Positions 40,994 to 47,735 of a stretch of DNA of 47,735 nucleotides are shown piece by piece; within the stretch, counting starts at the first letter, position 1, and every line of letters starts with the position of its first letter. The stretch lies in assembly GCA_030824495.1 (NCBI GenBank), contig JAVBXP010000083.1, forward strand, positions 1 through 47,735. The letters are read 5' to 3'. Source of the DNA: a bacterium. GTDB lineage: Bacteria; Pseudomonadota; Alphaproteobacteria; Caulobacterales; Caulobacteraceae. Made by a program: the position numbers and the translations under genes. The notes beneath the pieces are model-generated. The model saw nothing but the letters and a program-made list of their open reading frames with translations, was not told where the DNA came from and searched no databases.

Positions 40994-41374
40994 TCAGTGG
41001 TCGCGGCAGGCCCCGAGCACCCTGTCGACCCGCAGCACCGGCCGATCGGCCATGCCGGGTATCAGCCGCCCCTCGAGGGCCAGGCATCCGCCCTCCTCCC
41101 AGGCCTGGACGACGGCGGTTCGATCGAGATCACTGGCGACCATTGGCGGTGGTGGGGTCCGGCCGTCGGGGTCAGTCATTAGCAGGCCGCTCCGGGTCGC
41201 CAGTCCTTGCGCGTCGGGGATGAACAGCCCGCGGTTCAGACAGGGCTGGCGCGCGCAGCGAATGCCAGTATCCCCCACATGCATCCGCCCACCCGGCGCC
41301 TCGTCCCCCTGGGCGACCATCGGGAACGGCGCGGCCTGCATTAGGATCAGCAACGCAAGACCGGCGGTGATCAT
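40994..41374 (-). CDS. Exported Cys-containing hypothetical protein (126 aa)
   Basis: A short signal peptide (MITAGLALLILMQAAPFPMV) leads to a mature part with GDTGIRCARQPCLNRGLFIP, EEGGCLALEGRLIPG and a VLGACRDH end. The four Cys and Gly-rich turns suggest a disulfide-stabilised small domain. A GAGGAGA ribosome site precedes the ATG at 41374 by 6 bases. It is flanked by plus-strand genes, converging with the YezG-like gene and divergent from the 329-residue gene. Family not recognised. Confidence 0.7.
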   Translation of the reverse strand: MITAGLALLILMQAAPFPMVAQGDEAPGGRMHVGDTGIRCARQPCLNRGLFIPDAQGLATRSGLLMTDPDGRTPPPPMVASDLDRTAVVQAWEEGGCLALEGRLIPGMADRPVLRVDRVLGACRDH

Positions 41375-41446
41375 GAAGTGTCTCCTCTGGCGGGGCGACG
41401 CCAAAAGCCACCAGGCGGGTGACCCTCGGATGACAGGAGTTGGGAG

Positions 41447-42436
41447 ATGTTGATGGCGAGAATGTGGATCACCCTGGCCGCGGCCCTGTTCGCCCTGCCC
41501 GCCTGCGCCAGCCCGAAATCCGCAGCCGACGCCGCACTCGCCCTGGCTGAGGCCCACCATCCGGGCAAATTCTCCGTGACCGCGACGCGCCTGGAGAAGA
41601 ACCGCTATCGGGTGGTCCTGACGGCGAAGGACGATGCGTTCACTCGCGTCGCCCTGTTCATGGACGCCGATCCCGCCGACTGCCTTCTGGGCTCGACGTG
41701 CGACGCGCGGTTCCAGCGCGCCTATACTGAAGGCGTGGCCGCCGGCGCCAAGCTCAAGGCCCTCGACACCGCCTTGGCCGGTTGCGGCGTCACCGCCGTC
41801 GGCCTCGACGGAGCCGAGGTATCAACTAACTTCCGAACCATCATCGAGCTGGACATGGCTACGACCGACCAGCGCCCCGCACTCGCCCGCCTGACCCCCT
41901 GCGTCGCCGCCTTCCGGCAGGCCCTCCCCACCGACGCCGCGCCCGCGATCCGCGCCCTGCAGTTCAGGATCCAGCGTCCGGGCGGCGCGCCGGCTCAGCG
42001 CGTTCCCCTCCGCTTCGAAGAGGGGGTCCCGGCCCTGCCCAAGGCGCCCACCTATCTTACCGGCGTCACGGAAGAGGAGACCGCCCTTGCGCCGGAGAAG
42101 CTCCGCCTGGCGCCAGACTATCTGCGGACCACCAAGCTCCACGAGAAATTCGCCGCCACCGCACAGGTCGCCCTTGCCGCCGACCCGGCCGGCGGCGGGG
42201 TTTCGCGGATGACCTTCGCCACCGGCGTCAGGCTTGATCCTGCGCGATTAGACGTCATCCGCGCCTATGTTCCGGCCTGCAGCGTCCCAGAGCCCAACGG
42301 CCGCCCCTGCCGCACCGACATGGCCGTCAGCCTCCGCTATGACCTGACCACTGGCCAGACCTCTGAGGTCGCCATCGTCCGCGACATCCGCGACTCCCGC
42401 GGCTCCCTGGCCCTCCCGCCCTTGCGCGGGCGCTGA
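41447..42436 (+). CDS. Exported or lipid-anchored hypothetical protein (329 aa)
   Basis: Opens MLMARMWITLAAALFALPAC, a signal peptide with a possible lipobox (LPAC). The mature protein alternates beta and helix, with FSVTATRLEKNRYRVVLTAK, an LDGAEVSTNFRTIIELDM segment, and a late ITFA-like block (SRMTFATGVRLDPARLDVIR) with Cys pairs (ADCLLGSTC, VPACSVPEPNGRPC). AGGAG is 8 bases before the ATG at 41447; 41453 is also possible. Function unknown; it belongs to a run of envelope proteins from 39.1 to 42.4 kb. Confidence 0.75.
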   Translation: MLMARMWITLAAALFALPACASPKSAADAALALAEAHHPGKFSVTATRLEKNRYRVVLTAKDDAFTRVALFMDADPADCLLGSTCDARFQRAYTEGVAAGAKLKALDTALAGCGVTAVGLDGAEVSTNFRTIIELDMATTDQRPALARLTPCVAAFRQALPTDAAPAIRALQFRIQRPGGAPAQRVPLRFEEGVPALPKAPTYLTGVTEEETALAPEKLRLAPDYLRTTKLHEKFAATAQVALAADPAGGGVSRMTFATGVRLDPARLDVIRAYVPACSVPEPNGRPCRTDMAVSLRYDLTTGQTSEVAIVRDIRDSRGSLALPPLRGR

Positions 42437-42616
42437 GGATGGCGCTCAGAGCTCCGTGCTGCGGGTCGGACAGGCTTCTCCATGTTTCAACGTGGCCGCT
42501 AGCCCTCCGCCTCACGACCTGCGCAGCCGCCTAGAAGCGCGTTCGAAAAAGCGCCGCCTGGGGTTCCAGGCCAGCTGCGTCCTCTTGCGAGGTCGTGGGC
42601 GCGTCGCCCGCCTTCG

Positions 42617-42916
42617 TTGTCGCTTCAGCGCGCCCTCGATCTATGCAACCAAGCCGTCGCCCTTGCCCCTGACGAGTACGCCTTCATCTATTCCCGGGCC
42701 TTCGTGCGGTTTCGGCTGGGTGAAATGGACAAGGCTCTGGCCGATGTTGAGGCCGCGCTCGCCCTTGATCCCGACGCCGCCGAGCCCCGTTTCATGCGCG
42801 GCGTGATCAAGCTGCGCCAAGGCCCTGTGGACGAAGGCAAGGCCGACCTGGCCTTCGCCCGCCGCCAGCGCCCCGGCATCGATGAGGAATACGCCAGCTA
42901 CGGCGTCACGCCTTAG
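42617..42916 (+). pseudogene. 5'-truncated TPR-repeat protein gene
   Basis: The frame holds two to three tetratricopeptide repeats (ALDLCNQAVALAPDEYAFIY, SRAFVRFRLGEMDKALADVE, AALALDPDAAEPRFMRGVIK) and a typical ARRQRPGIDEEYASYGV end. No ATG or good ribosome site opens the frame; the only start codon is a TTG inside the first repeat, and the preceding sequence in other frames is not TPR-like. The 5' half is therefore missing. It ends 10 bases from the 3' end of the tRNA-Leu gene. Confidence 0.65.
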
Positions 42917-42926
42917 TCGAGAGCGT

Positions 42927-43011
42927 TGGTAGGGACACCGGGGGTCGAACCCGGACGGATTACTCCGAGCGATTTTAAGTCGCTTGCGTCTACCAGTTCC
43001 GCCATGTCCCC
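42927..43011 (-). tRNA. tRNA-Leu, anticodon TAA
   Basis: The minus strand folds as a class II tRNA of 85 bases. The acceptor stem GGGGACA pairs with TGTCCCT (one G-U at the first pair) and CCA is encoded. The D arm (TGGCGGAACTGGTAGACGCA), the anticodon stem GCGA-CTTAAAA-TCGC with anticodon TAA, a variable arm, and a T arm with GGTTCGACC are present. It reads leucine UUA/UUG codons. A CTATAAG-like -10 element lies about 12-18 bases upstream. Confidence 0.95.
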
Positions 43012-43071
43012 ACTGGTCGCGCGCTTATAGGCGAGCGCCTTGGGGGCCGCCAGCTTGAACCGCGCCCTTGC

Positions 43072-43875
43072 CTACCCGCGCCGCAAGGCCGCGACGGCTT
43101 CGCGCAGGGCGGCCAGTCTTGGACCGTCGGCGGGGTGGGTTGAGAGCACTTCGGGGGGCTGGGCCTGGCCCGCGCCTTCGGCGGCCATACGCTCGAAGAA
43201 GCGCACCGCGCCGGCTGGGTCCATGCCGGCCTGCTGGGCCAAGCCGACGCCTACGCTGTCGGCCTCAAGCTCATGCTGGCGCGAATAGGGCAGGATGACC
43301 CCATAGAGCGCGCCCATGCCCAGGGCGCCGGCGATCTCACCGGCGTATTGTCCATGTTCGCCGTTCGCCAGCACGGCGGTGACCACGCCAACCCCGAGTT
43401 GCACGGCCAGTTCCTGGCTGACCCGCTCGGCCGAATGTCGAGCCAGGATGTGGCCAACCTCGTGGCCCAGCACCCCGGCCAGTTCATCATCGTCTTGGGC
43501 GAAGTCCATCAGGCCCTTGAAAGCCCCGACCTTGCCGTTGGGCAGGACGAAGGCGTTGATCTGCGGCCCGTCGAAGACCGCGAACTCCCATTCCAGGTCG
43601 TTCCGGCCGCTCGCCGCCACGATCTTGCGTCCCACGCGCTCCAGCCGCGCTTGCTCGGCGGCGTCCTGCGACAGCGGGCTTTGCGCCTTCACGTCGCTCC
43701 AGGCCTGATCGGCCATCTGCACCAGGGCCTCGTCGGGCACCACCGCGAACTGGCTGCGACCGGTCGCGACGTTGTCCGAGCAGCCGACCAACACCGCGCC
43801 CGAGGCCAGCATGGTCAGCAGGTTGCGCCGCGAAACCGCCTTGGCGGCCGGCCGATCAGTACAGGAACAGGTCAT
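43072..43875 (-). CDS. M48-family metallopeptidase lipoprotein
   Basis: A 267-residue peptidase with an unusual Cys-rich lead (MTCSCTDRPAAKAVSRRNLL) containing an SRRNLL twin-arginine-like motif and a lipobox (LVGC), so probably exported and lipid-anchored. The zinc site is HEVGHILARHSAER with the third ligand in QHELEADSVGVG. The fold segments INAFVLPNGKVGAFKGLMDF and LGMGALYGVILPYSRQ are characteristic of BepA/LoiP-like envelope proteases. These trim misfolded outer-membrane proteins. The gene starts 3 bases after the glutathione S-transferase stop and is likely co-transcribed. Confidence 0.92.
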   Translation of the reverse strand: MTCSCTDRPAAKAVSRRNLLTMLASGAVLVGCSDNVATGRSQFAVVPDEALVQMADQAWSDVKAQSPLSQDAAEQARLERVGRKIVAASGRNDLEWEFAVFDGPQINAFVLPNGKVGAFKGLMDFAQDDDELAGVLGHEVGHILARHSAERVSQELAVQLGVGVVTAVLANGEHGQYAGEIAGALGMGALYGVILPYSRQHELEADSVGVGLAQQAGMDPAGAVRFFERMAAEGAGQAQPPEVLSTHPADGPRLAALREAVAALRRG

Positions 43876-43878
43876 CCT

Positions 43879-44514
43879 CTAGGCCGAAGCCTTCGCCGCC
43901 GCTTCCCACTCCAGGAATTCCGGCGTGGCGAGCAACCGAGTGGCGTAAGCGCCGCAGACCCCGTCGTCGCCATAGTCCGAAAGGTGGATCCCATAGCCCC
44001 GGAACCGGGTCGCCACCGGCGTGTAGAACGCATCGGCGATCGACCACTCGCCGGCCAGGAACGGCCCGCCCGAGCGGCGAAGGAGTTGCGACCACAGCGT
44101 CACGATTCGGCGCACATTCTTCTGGGTGGCCTCAGAGATCGCGGTCACGCGCGGTTCCAGTTCCAGCGCCATTGGGCATTCGCCGCGCAGCGATTGGAAA
44201 CCCGAATGCATTTCGCTGGCCGCGGCGCGCGCCAGGGCGCGCAGAGCCGGGTCGGCGGGCCACAGCTTCGCCTCGGGAAACTTCTCGGCTAGGTATTCGC
44301 AGATCGCCAGCGAATCCCACACCGTCAGATCCCCGTCCTTCAGGGCCGGAACCAAGCCTGACGGGGAGTGCGGCAATATGGCCGCCTCGGTCCGGCCCTC
44401 GTCCTGGCGCAGGCCGATCAAGGTCTCGGAAAACGGGGCTCCAGTGCGCTTTAGCGCCAGCCAGGGGCGCAGCGACCAGGTGGACCACCGCTTGGTTCCA
44501 ATCACGAGTTCCAT
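43879..44514 (-). CDS. Glutathione S-transferase family protein
   Basis: A 211-residue thioredoxin-fold transferase: the N-terminal domain (MELVIGTKRWSTWSLRPWLA) includes the SxWSLRxW pattern of bacterial GSTs and the glutathione-binding SGLVPALKDGDLTVWDSLAI (the conserved Asp-Ser). The C-terminal helical domain contains LAGEWSIADAFYTPVATRFR, the folding N-capping box. It conjugates or reduces electrophiles in the cytoplasm. It precedes the M48 lipoprotein gene by 3 bases. Confidence 0.92.
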   Translation of the reverse strand: MELVIGTKRWSTWSLRPWLALKRTGAPFSETLIGLRQDEGRTEAAILPHSPSGLVPALKDGDLTVWDSLAICEYLAEKFPEAKLWPADPALRALARAAASEMHSGFQSLRGECPMALELEPRVTAISEATQKNVRRIVTLWSQLLRRSGGPFLAGEWSIADAFYTPVATRFRGYGIHLSDYGDDGVCGAYATRLLATPEFLEWEAAAKASA

Positions 44515-44628
44515 CAGTCGCTCCTTTTCGTTAGTTCAGCCTATTGCCCAAGCCCCCCGTGCTTCGTCTACAGTGGGGTCAACAATAAGAATTCTTCAGT
44601 TCCCCGGTTTTTGCAGGAAACGCCATTT

Positions 44629-45996
44629 ATGACCGAGACCGCCGCGCCGTCGGTTGATCCGATCGCCCCGCCCGTCACTTCAGCGGTCAGCGCATCACCA
44701 TACTCGCCCGCCTACACGCGGTACGCGATGTTCCTCCTACTGGGCATCTATATCGTCAACTTCCTCGATCGCGCCGTGGTCAACATTCTGGCCGAGCCGA
44801 TCAAGAACGATCTGGGCCTCGCCGACTGGCAGCTCGGCCTGATGAGCGGCCTGGCCTTCGCCATCTTCTACACCGTGCTCGGCATTCCGATCGCCCGCCT
44901 GGCCGAGCGCAAGAACCGCCCGATGATCATCGGCACCGCCGTCGCGGTCTGGTCGGGCTTCACGGCCCTGTCAGGCATGGCCAACAGCTTCCTCCAACTG
45001 GTGATCTTCCGGATCGGGGTCGGGGTTGGCGAAGCCGGCTGCACCCCGCCCGCCCACTCGCTGATCGCCGACTACGTGCCCAAGGAAAAGCGCGCCTCGG
45101 CCCTGGCCTTCTATTCGATGGGCACGCCGCTCGGCGGCCTGCTCGGTCTGGTCATGGGCGGCTTGGTCGCTGACGCCTACGGCTGGCGCGCGGCCTTCCT
45201 GGTCGCCGGCGCGCCGGGCATCATCTTCGCCCTGCTTTGCTGGTTCACCCTGAAGGAACCGCGCAAGCTGATCGCCCAGCACTCGATCGCCATCCAATCG
45301 ACCCAGGTGACGTTCGGCGAGACGCTGAAGTATCTCGCCACCAAGAAAACCTTCTGGCTGATCGCTCTCGGCGCGGCCATCAAGGCCTTCATCGGCTACG
45401 GCCACGCCCCGTTCACCGCCTCGTTCTTCCTCCGCGTCCACGGTGAAGAGGTCAAAGCCCTCGCCGAGAACTTCGGCCTTCAGTCGATCGGCTTCCTCGG
45501 TCTGGCCCTTGGTCTCATGGGCGGCACCGCCGGCGCCATCTCCGCCTATCTCGGCGGTCAGATCGCCGACAAGTACGCCAAGACCGATCTGCGCGGCTAC
45601 GTCGTCGTCCCGGCCTTCGCCTCGCTGTTGGCGGTGCCGATCTACATCATCGCGGTCAGCGTTCCCTCCGCCTCGCTCGCGCTCTGGATCCTGGTCATCA
45701 ACGGTCTGCTGGGCTCGCTCTGGTACGGTCCGGTCTATGCGATCGGCCAATCGATCGTGCCGCCCCACATGCGCGCCACGACCTCGGCCATCCTGCTGTT
45801 CACCATCAACCTGATCGGCCTGGGCCTTGGCCCGCTCGCCGTCGGCATCTTGTCGGACATCATGGCCAACGGCTTTGGCCTCGGATCAGCCGAGGGCGTG
45901 CGTTGGGCGCTGATGATCTCGACCTGCTTCGGCATCGTCGCCTTCATCCTCTTCTGGATCGCCCGTAAGACGATCCGCGAAGAAATGGTCAGCTAG
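44629..45996 (+). CDS. MFS transporter (Spinster-like)
   Basis: A 455-residue twelve-span permease. MFLLLGIYIVNFLDRAVVNI opens the first helix, followed by GLMSGLAFAIFYTVLGIPIA, the loop RLAERKNRPMIIG, and motif C-like RIGVGVGEAGCTPPAHSLIA with the DYVPKEKRASALAFYSMG loop. This Spinster-type MFS is widespread in Caulobacter and sphingomonads; substrates are mostly unknown organic anions or lipids. The ATG at 44629 has AGGA about 10 bases upstream; the frame could extend to 44611. Confidence 0.92.
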   Translation: MTETAAPSVDPIAPPVTSAVSASPYSPAYTRYAMFLLLGIYIVNFLDRAVVNILAEPIKNDLGLADWQLGLMSGLAFAIFYTVLGIPIARLAERKNRPMIIGTAVAVWSGFTALSGMANSFLQLVIFRIGVGVGEAGCTPPAHSLIADYVPKEKRASALAFYSMGTPLGGLLGLVMGGLVADAYGWRAAFLVAGAPGIIFALLCWFTLKEPRKLIAQHSIAIQSTQVTFGETLKYLATKKTFWLIALGAAIKAFIGYGHAPFTASFFLRVHGEEVKALAENFGLQSIGFLGLALGLMGGTAGAISAYLGGQIADKYAKTDLRGYVVVPAFASLLAVPIYIIAVSVPSASLALWILVINGLLGSLWYGPVYAIGQSIVPPHMRATTSAILLFTINLIGLGLGPLAVGILSDIMANGFGLGSAEGVRWALMISTCFGIVAFILFWIARKTIREEMVS

Positions 45997-46004
45997 GCCC
46001 AAGC

Positions 46005-46032
46005 ATGGAGGGCGCTTCGCCGCGCCCTCCAT
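46005..46032. terminator. Bidirectional hairpin between converging genes
   Basis: A perfect 11-bp stem (atggagggcgc / gcgccctccat) with a 6-base loop lies between the MFS stop (45996) and the stop of the converging small membrane gene (46036). Position and symmetry point to a shared terminator. Confidence 0.75.
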
Positions 46033-46035
46033 CGC

Positions 46036-46296
46036 CTATCTCAGAAACGCCAGCCAGATCGCCGTCGCGCCGAAGATCAGCGCGAACAGCCAGTTCAGCC
46101 ACCGAGTCCGGCGCGTCGGACGCCCCCGGATCGCCTGAACCAAAAAGACGCCAGCGGCCAGGCCGCAACCTGACGCCGCCAGCCAGGTCTTCCACGGCGG
46201 CCCCACAAACAGCGCCGCCGCCACGATCGCCAGCGCCAACAGCCTTACGTACAGCTCCGGCGACACCGCCCGCTTCGTCTTCTCATCGGCCGCCAT
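46036..46296 (-). CDS. Small three-span membrane protein (86 aa)
   Basis: From the ATG at 46296 (GGAG six bases ahead) the protein runs MAADEKTKRAVSPELYVRLL, then three hydrophobic helices (LALAIVAAALFVG, TWLAASGCGLAAGVFLVQAI, WLNWLFALIFGATAIWLAFL) separated by a short Trp loop and an Arg-rich loop. An ATG at 46308 would add four residues. Function unknown. Confidence 0.75.
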   Translation of the reverse strand: MAADEKTKRAVSPELYVRLLALAIVAAALFVGPPWKTWLAASGCGLAAGVFLVQAIRGRPTRRTRWLNWLFALIFGATAIWLAFLR

Positions 46297-46392
46297 CAAG
46301 ATCTCCATTTCAACTGGGCGGAGGATAGCGACCGCGGCCGCCCAACGCGACGCCGGCTTGCCCCAAGCCGCGATCCTCCCGACAATGGCGCG

Positions 46393-47325
46393 GTGACCAA
46401 GCTCATCTTCGATTGCGACCCTGGCGTTGACGACGCCGTCGCCCTTTTCCTGGCCTTCGCGTCTCCGCAAGACCTCGAGATCCTCGCCATCACCACCGTG
46501 GCCGGCAACGTCGCCGCCGACCTGACCGCGCGCAACGCAGCCGTCATCCGCCAGATCGCCGGCCGCGAGGATGTGCCGATCCACGCCGGCGCGCAGGGCC
46601 CGCTGGTCCGTGCGCCCATCGAGGCCGGCCATTTTCACGGCGAGAGCGGTCTTGGCGCCCTGCCGCTCTTCGAGCCCGCCAGGGGCCTCGACGAAGGCCA
46701 CGCGGCCCAGGTGATCATCGATCTGGTGATGGCGCACCCACCCGGCGCGGTCACGATCGCCGCCACCGGCCCGCTCACCAACCTGGCGCTGGCCATCCGC
46801 ATCCAGCCGGCCATCGTTTCCCGCATCGCCAAGGTCGCCATCATGGGGGGCGCCCGCAGGGAGGGCGGCAACATCACCGCCTCGGCCGAGTACAACATCT
46901 ACGCCGACCCTCATGCGGCCGAACTGGTGTTCGCCTCCGGGGTACCCTGCGTGGTGTTCGGGCTCGACGTCACCCACCAGGTCCGCGCCGACCCGGCCCG
47001 CACCGCCGCCATCGCCGCGATCAACACCCCCGCCGCCCAGGCCAGCACCAACCTGCTGGAGTTCTCCAACGCCCTGGAGCGCGACATCGTCGGCGGGACC
47101 GGCGCGCCGATCCACGATCCCTGCGTCATCGCCTGGCTGCTGGCGCCGCACCTCTTCACCCTGCGTCCCTGTGACTTGAATGTGGAGACCGCCTCCCCCC
47201 TGACCCTGGGCCACACCGCCGTGGAGTTCCGCCTCGCCGACCCGTCCGCCGCCACCGTCCTGTGGGCGACTGAGGCCGACGCCGATGGCGTGTTCGCCCT
47301 GCTGAACGAACGGCTGGCGCGATGA
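46393..47325 (+). CDS. Nucleoside hydrolase
   Basis: A 310-residue inosine/uridine-preferring-type nucleoside hydrolase that splits ribonucleosides to base and ribose. The calcium site DCDPGVDDAVALFLA is at the N-terminus; AGNVAADLTARNA, AATGPLTNLALAIRIQPAIV, KVAIMGGARREGGNITASAE and the YNIYADPHAAELVFASGV block match the family, and HDPCVIAWLL supplies the later conserved Asp. The start is a GTG at 46393. Its stop overlaps the ribokinase start as ATGA, a salvage pair. Confidence 0.93.
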   Translation: MTKLIFDCDPGVDDAVALFLAFASPQDLEILAITTVAGNVAADLTARNAAVIRQIAGREDVPIHAGAQGPLVRAPIEAGHFHGESGLGALPLFEPARGLDEGHAAQVIIDLVMAHPPGAVTIAATGPLTNLALAIRIQPAIVSRIAKVAIMGGARREGGNITASAEYNIYADPHAAELVFASGVPCVVFGLDVTHQVRADPARTAAIAAINTPAAQASTNLLEFSNALERDIVGGTGAPIHDPCVIAWLLAPHLFTLRPCDLNVETASPLTLGHTAVEFRLADPSAATVLWATEADADGVFALLNERLAR

Positions 47326-47735
47326 CCGCCATCACCGTCATCGGCTCGGTCAATCTGGACTTCGTCGCCACCGCCCAAACCTTGCCCGCTCCTGGCGAGA
47401 CCGTGACCGGCGCCGCTCTAGCCCGTCATCCTGGCGGCAAGGGCGCCAACCAGGCCCTGGCCGCCCAGCGTCTGGGCGCCGACGTCAAGTTGGTCGCCCG
47501 GGTCGGCGCTGATGGTTTGGCCGACGAGGCGCTATCCCTGCTGAACGCCGAGGGCGTCGATCTCAGCGCCTGCGCCGTCGACGCGGTCGCCTCGACCGGC
47601 GTCGCCCTGATCGCGGTCGCCGAAGGTGGCGAGAACCAGATCGTCGTCGCCCCCGGCGCCAACGCCGCCTTCACGCCGGGCCATCTGACCCAGCCCACGC
47701 ACGGCGCGCTGATCTGCCAGCTGGAGCTGCCGCTG
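47322..47735 (+). CDS. rbsK: Ribokinase, N-terminal part (cut by window end)
   Basis: The first 138 residues are present: ITVIGSVNLDFVATAQTLPA, GETVTGAALARHPGGKGANQ (the GGKGANQA sugar-binding signature of PfkB kinases), LVARVGADGLADEALSLLNA, and ENQIVVAPGANAAFTPGHL. The enzyme phosphorylates ribose to ribose 5-phosphate. The ATG overlaps the nucleoside hydrolase stop, so ribose freed there is probably its substrate. Confidence 0.93.
   Translation, partial: MTAITVIGSVNLDFVATAQTLPAPGETVTGAALARHPGGKGANQALAAQRLGADVKLVARVGADGLADEALSLLNAEGVDLSACAVDAVASTGVALIAVAEGGENQIVVAPGANAAFTPGHLTQPTHGALICQLELPL

Noticed and set aside
44971..45768. Long minus-strand open frame of about 265 codons opposite the MFS gene
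   Set aside because: It is the antisense shadow of a GC-rich membrane-protein gene: composition is dominated by Arg, Gly, Asp and Glu without a fold.
46297..47214. Long minus-strand extension opposite the nucleoside hydrolase
   Set aside because: Antisense shadow with Gly/Arg/Asp bias; the hydrolase frame has clear catalytic motifs.
1..47735. CRISPR array, intact insertion sequence, prophage or rRNA
   Set aside because: Looked for regular short repeats, transposase or integrase motifs and rRNA sequence; none was recognised.

Overview
The window reads as chromosomal DNA of a high-GC alphaproteobacterium, most likely Caulobacter or a close relative in Caulobacteraceae. The grounds are the strong G/C third-position bias, a PEPxxWA-type CTERM secreted protein, a large TonB-dependent receptor, an imuA-imuB-dnaE2 mutagenesis operon, and two SOS boxes of the alphaproteobacterial direct-repeat type (GTTC-N7-GTTC, seen here on the opposite strand as GAAC-N7-GAAC). 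Species assignment is inference; no rRNA is present.

Layout. 0-2.4 kb: start of a UDP-glucose dehydrogenase gene, methionine aminopeptidase, then a decayed fragment of a conjugative coupling protein (TraG/VirD4) joined to an unidentified fragment. 2.4-5.5 kb: a small hypothetical gene, a PEP-CTERM exported protein and a PrlF/YhaV toxin-antitoxin pair. 5.7-8.5 kb: DNA polymerase IV with a LexA box and a translationally coupled 56-residue membrane protein, a frameshifted methyltransferase remnant and a periplasmic repeat protein. 8.7-13.3 kb: a small membrane protein plus BrkB-family membrane protein, and a four-PAS GGDEF-EAL protein. 13.5-21.8 kb: small hypotheticals, an XRE regulator, a SRAP (HMCES/YedK) protein, a cysteine-rich protein divergent from the SOS-controlled imuA-imuB-dnaE2 operon, with a 31-residue ORF locked between imuB and dnaE2.

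21.8-24.8 kb: small membrane proteins, a CBS-pair protein, a host-attachment-like protein, and two broken genes in a row (cation/proton antiporter and DnaQ-like exonuclease). 24.8-36.6 kb: a catabolic-type locus: an IclR regulator, MmgE/PrpD protein, carboxylesterase and two beta-lactamase-fold serine hydrolases in one run, then a second IclR regulator divergent from a TonB-dependent receptor and a GPH-type permease. Both IclR genes have tandem 17-bp TTCC/GGAA-type dyads upstream. I infer that the locus imports a bulky ester or amide compound through the outer membrane, cleaves it in periplasm and cytoplasm, and senses it through two regulators; the substrate cannot be read from sequence.

36.6-42.9 kb: an envelope operon (lipoprotein, OmpA-like protein, zinc-ribbon membrane protein), a group of poorly characterised exported proteins with one YezG-like cytosolic protein, and a 5'-truncated TPR gene. 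42.9-47.7 kb: tRNA-Leu(TAA), an M48 lipoprotein peptidase with a glutathione S-transferase, an MFS transporter, a small membrane protein, and a nucleoside hydrolase-ribokinase pair, the last cut by the window end.

The most noteworthy items are the two tiny ORFs ATGA-coupled to SOS polymerase genes, the cysteine-rich gene that may share the imuA LexA box, the double-IclR ester/amide catabolism locus, and a high density of recently decayed genes. All functional calls rest on recognition of family motifs by eye; no database search was run.
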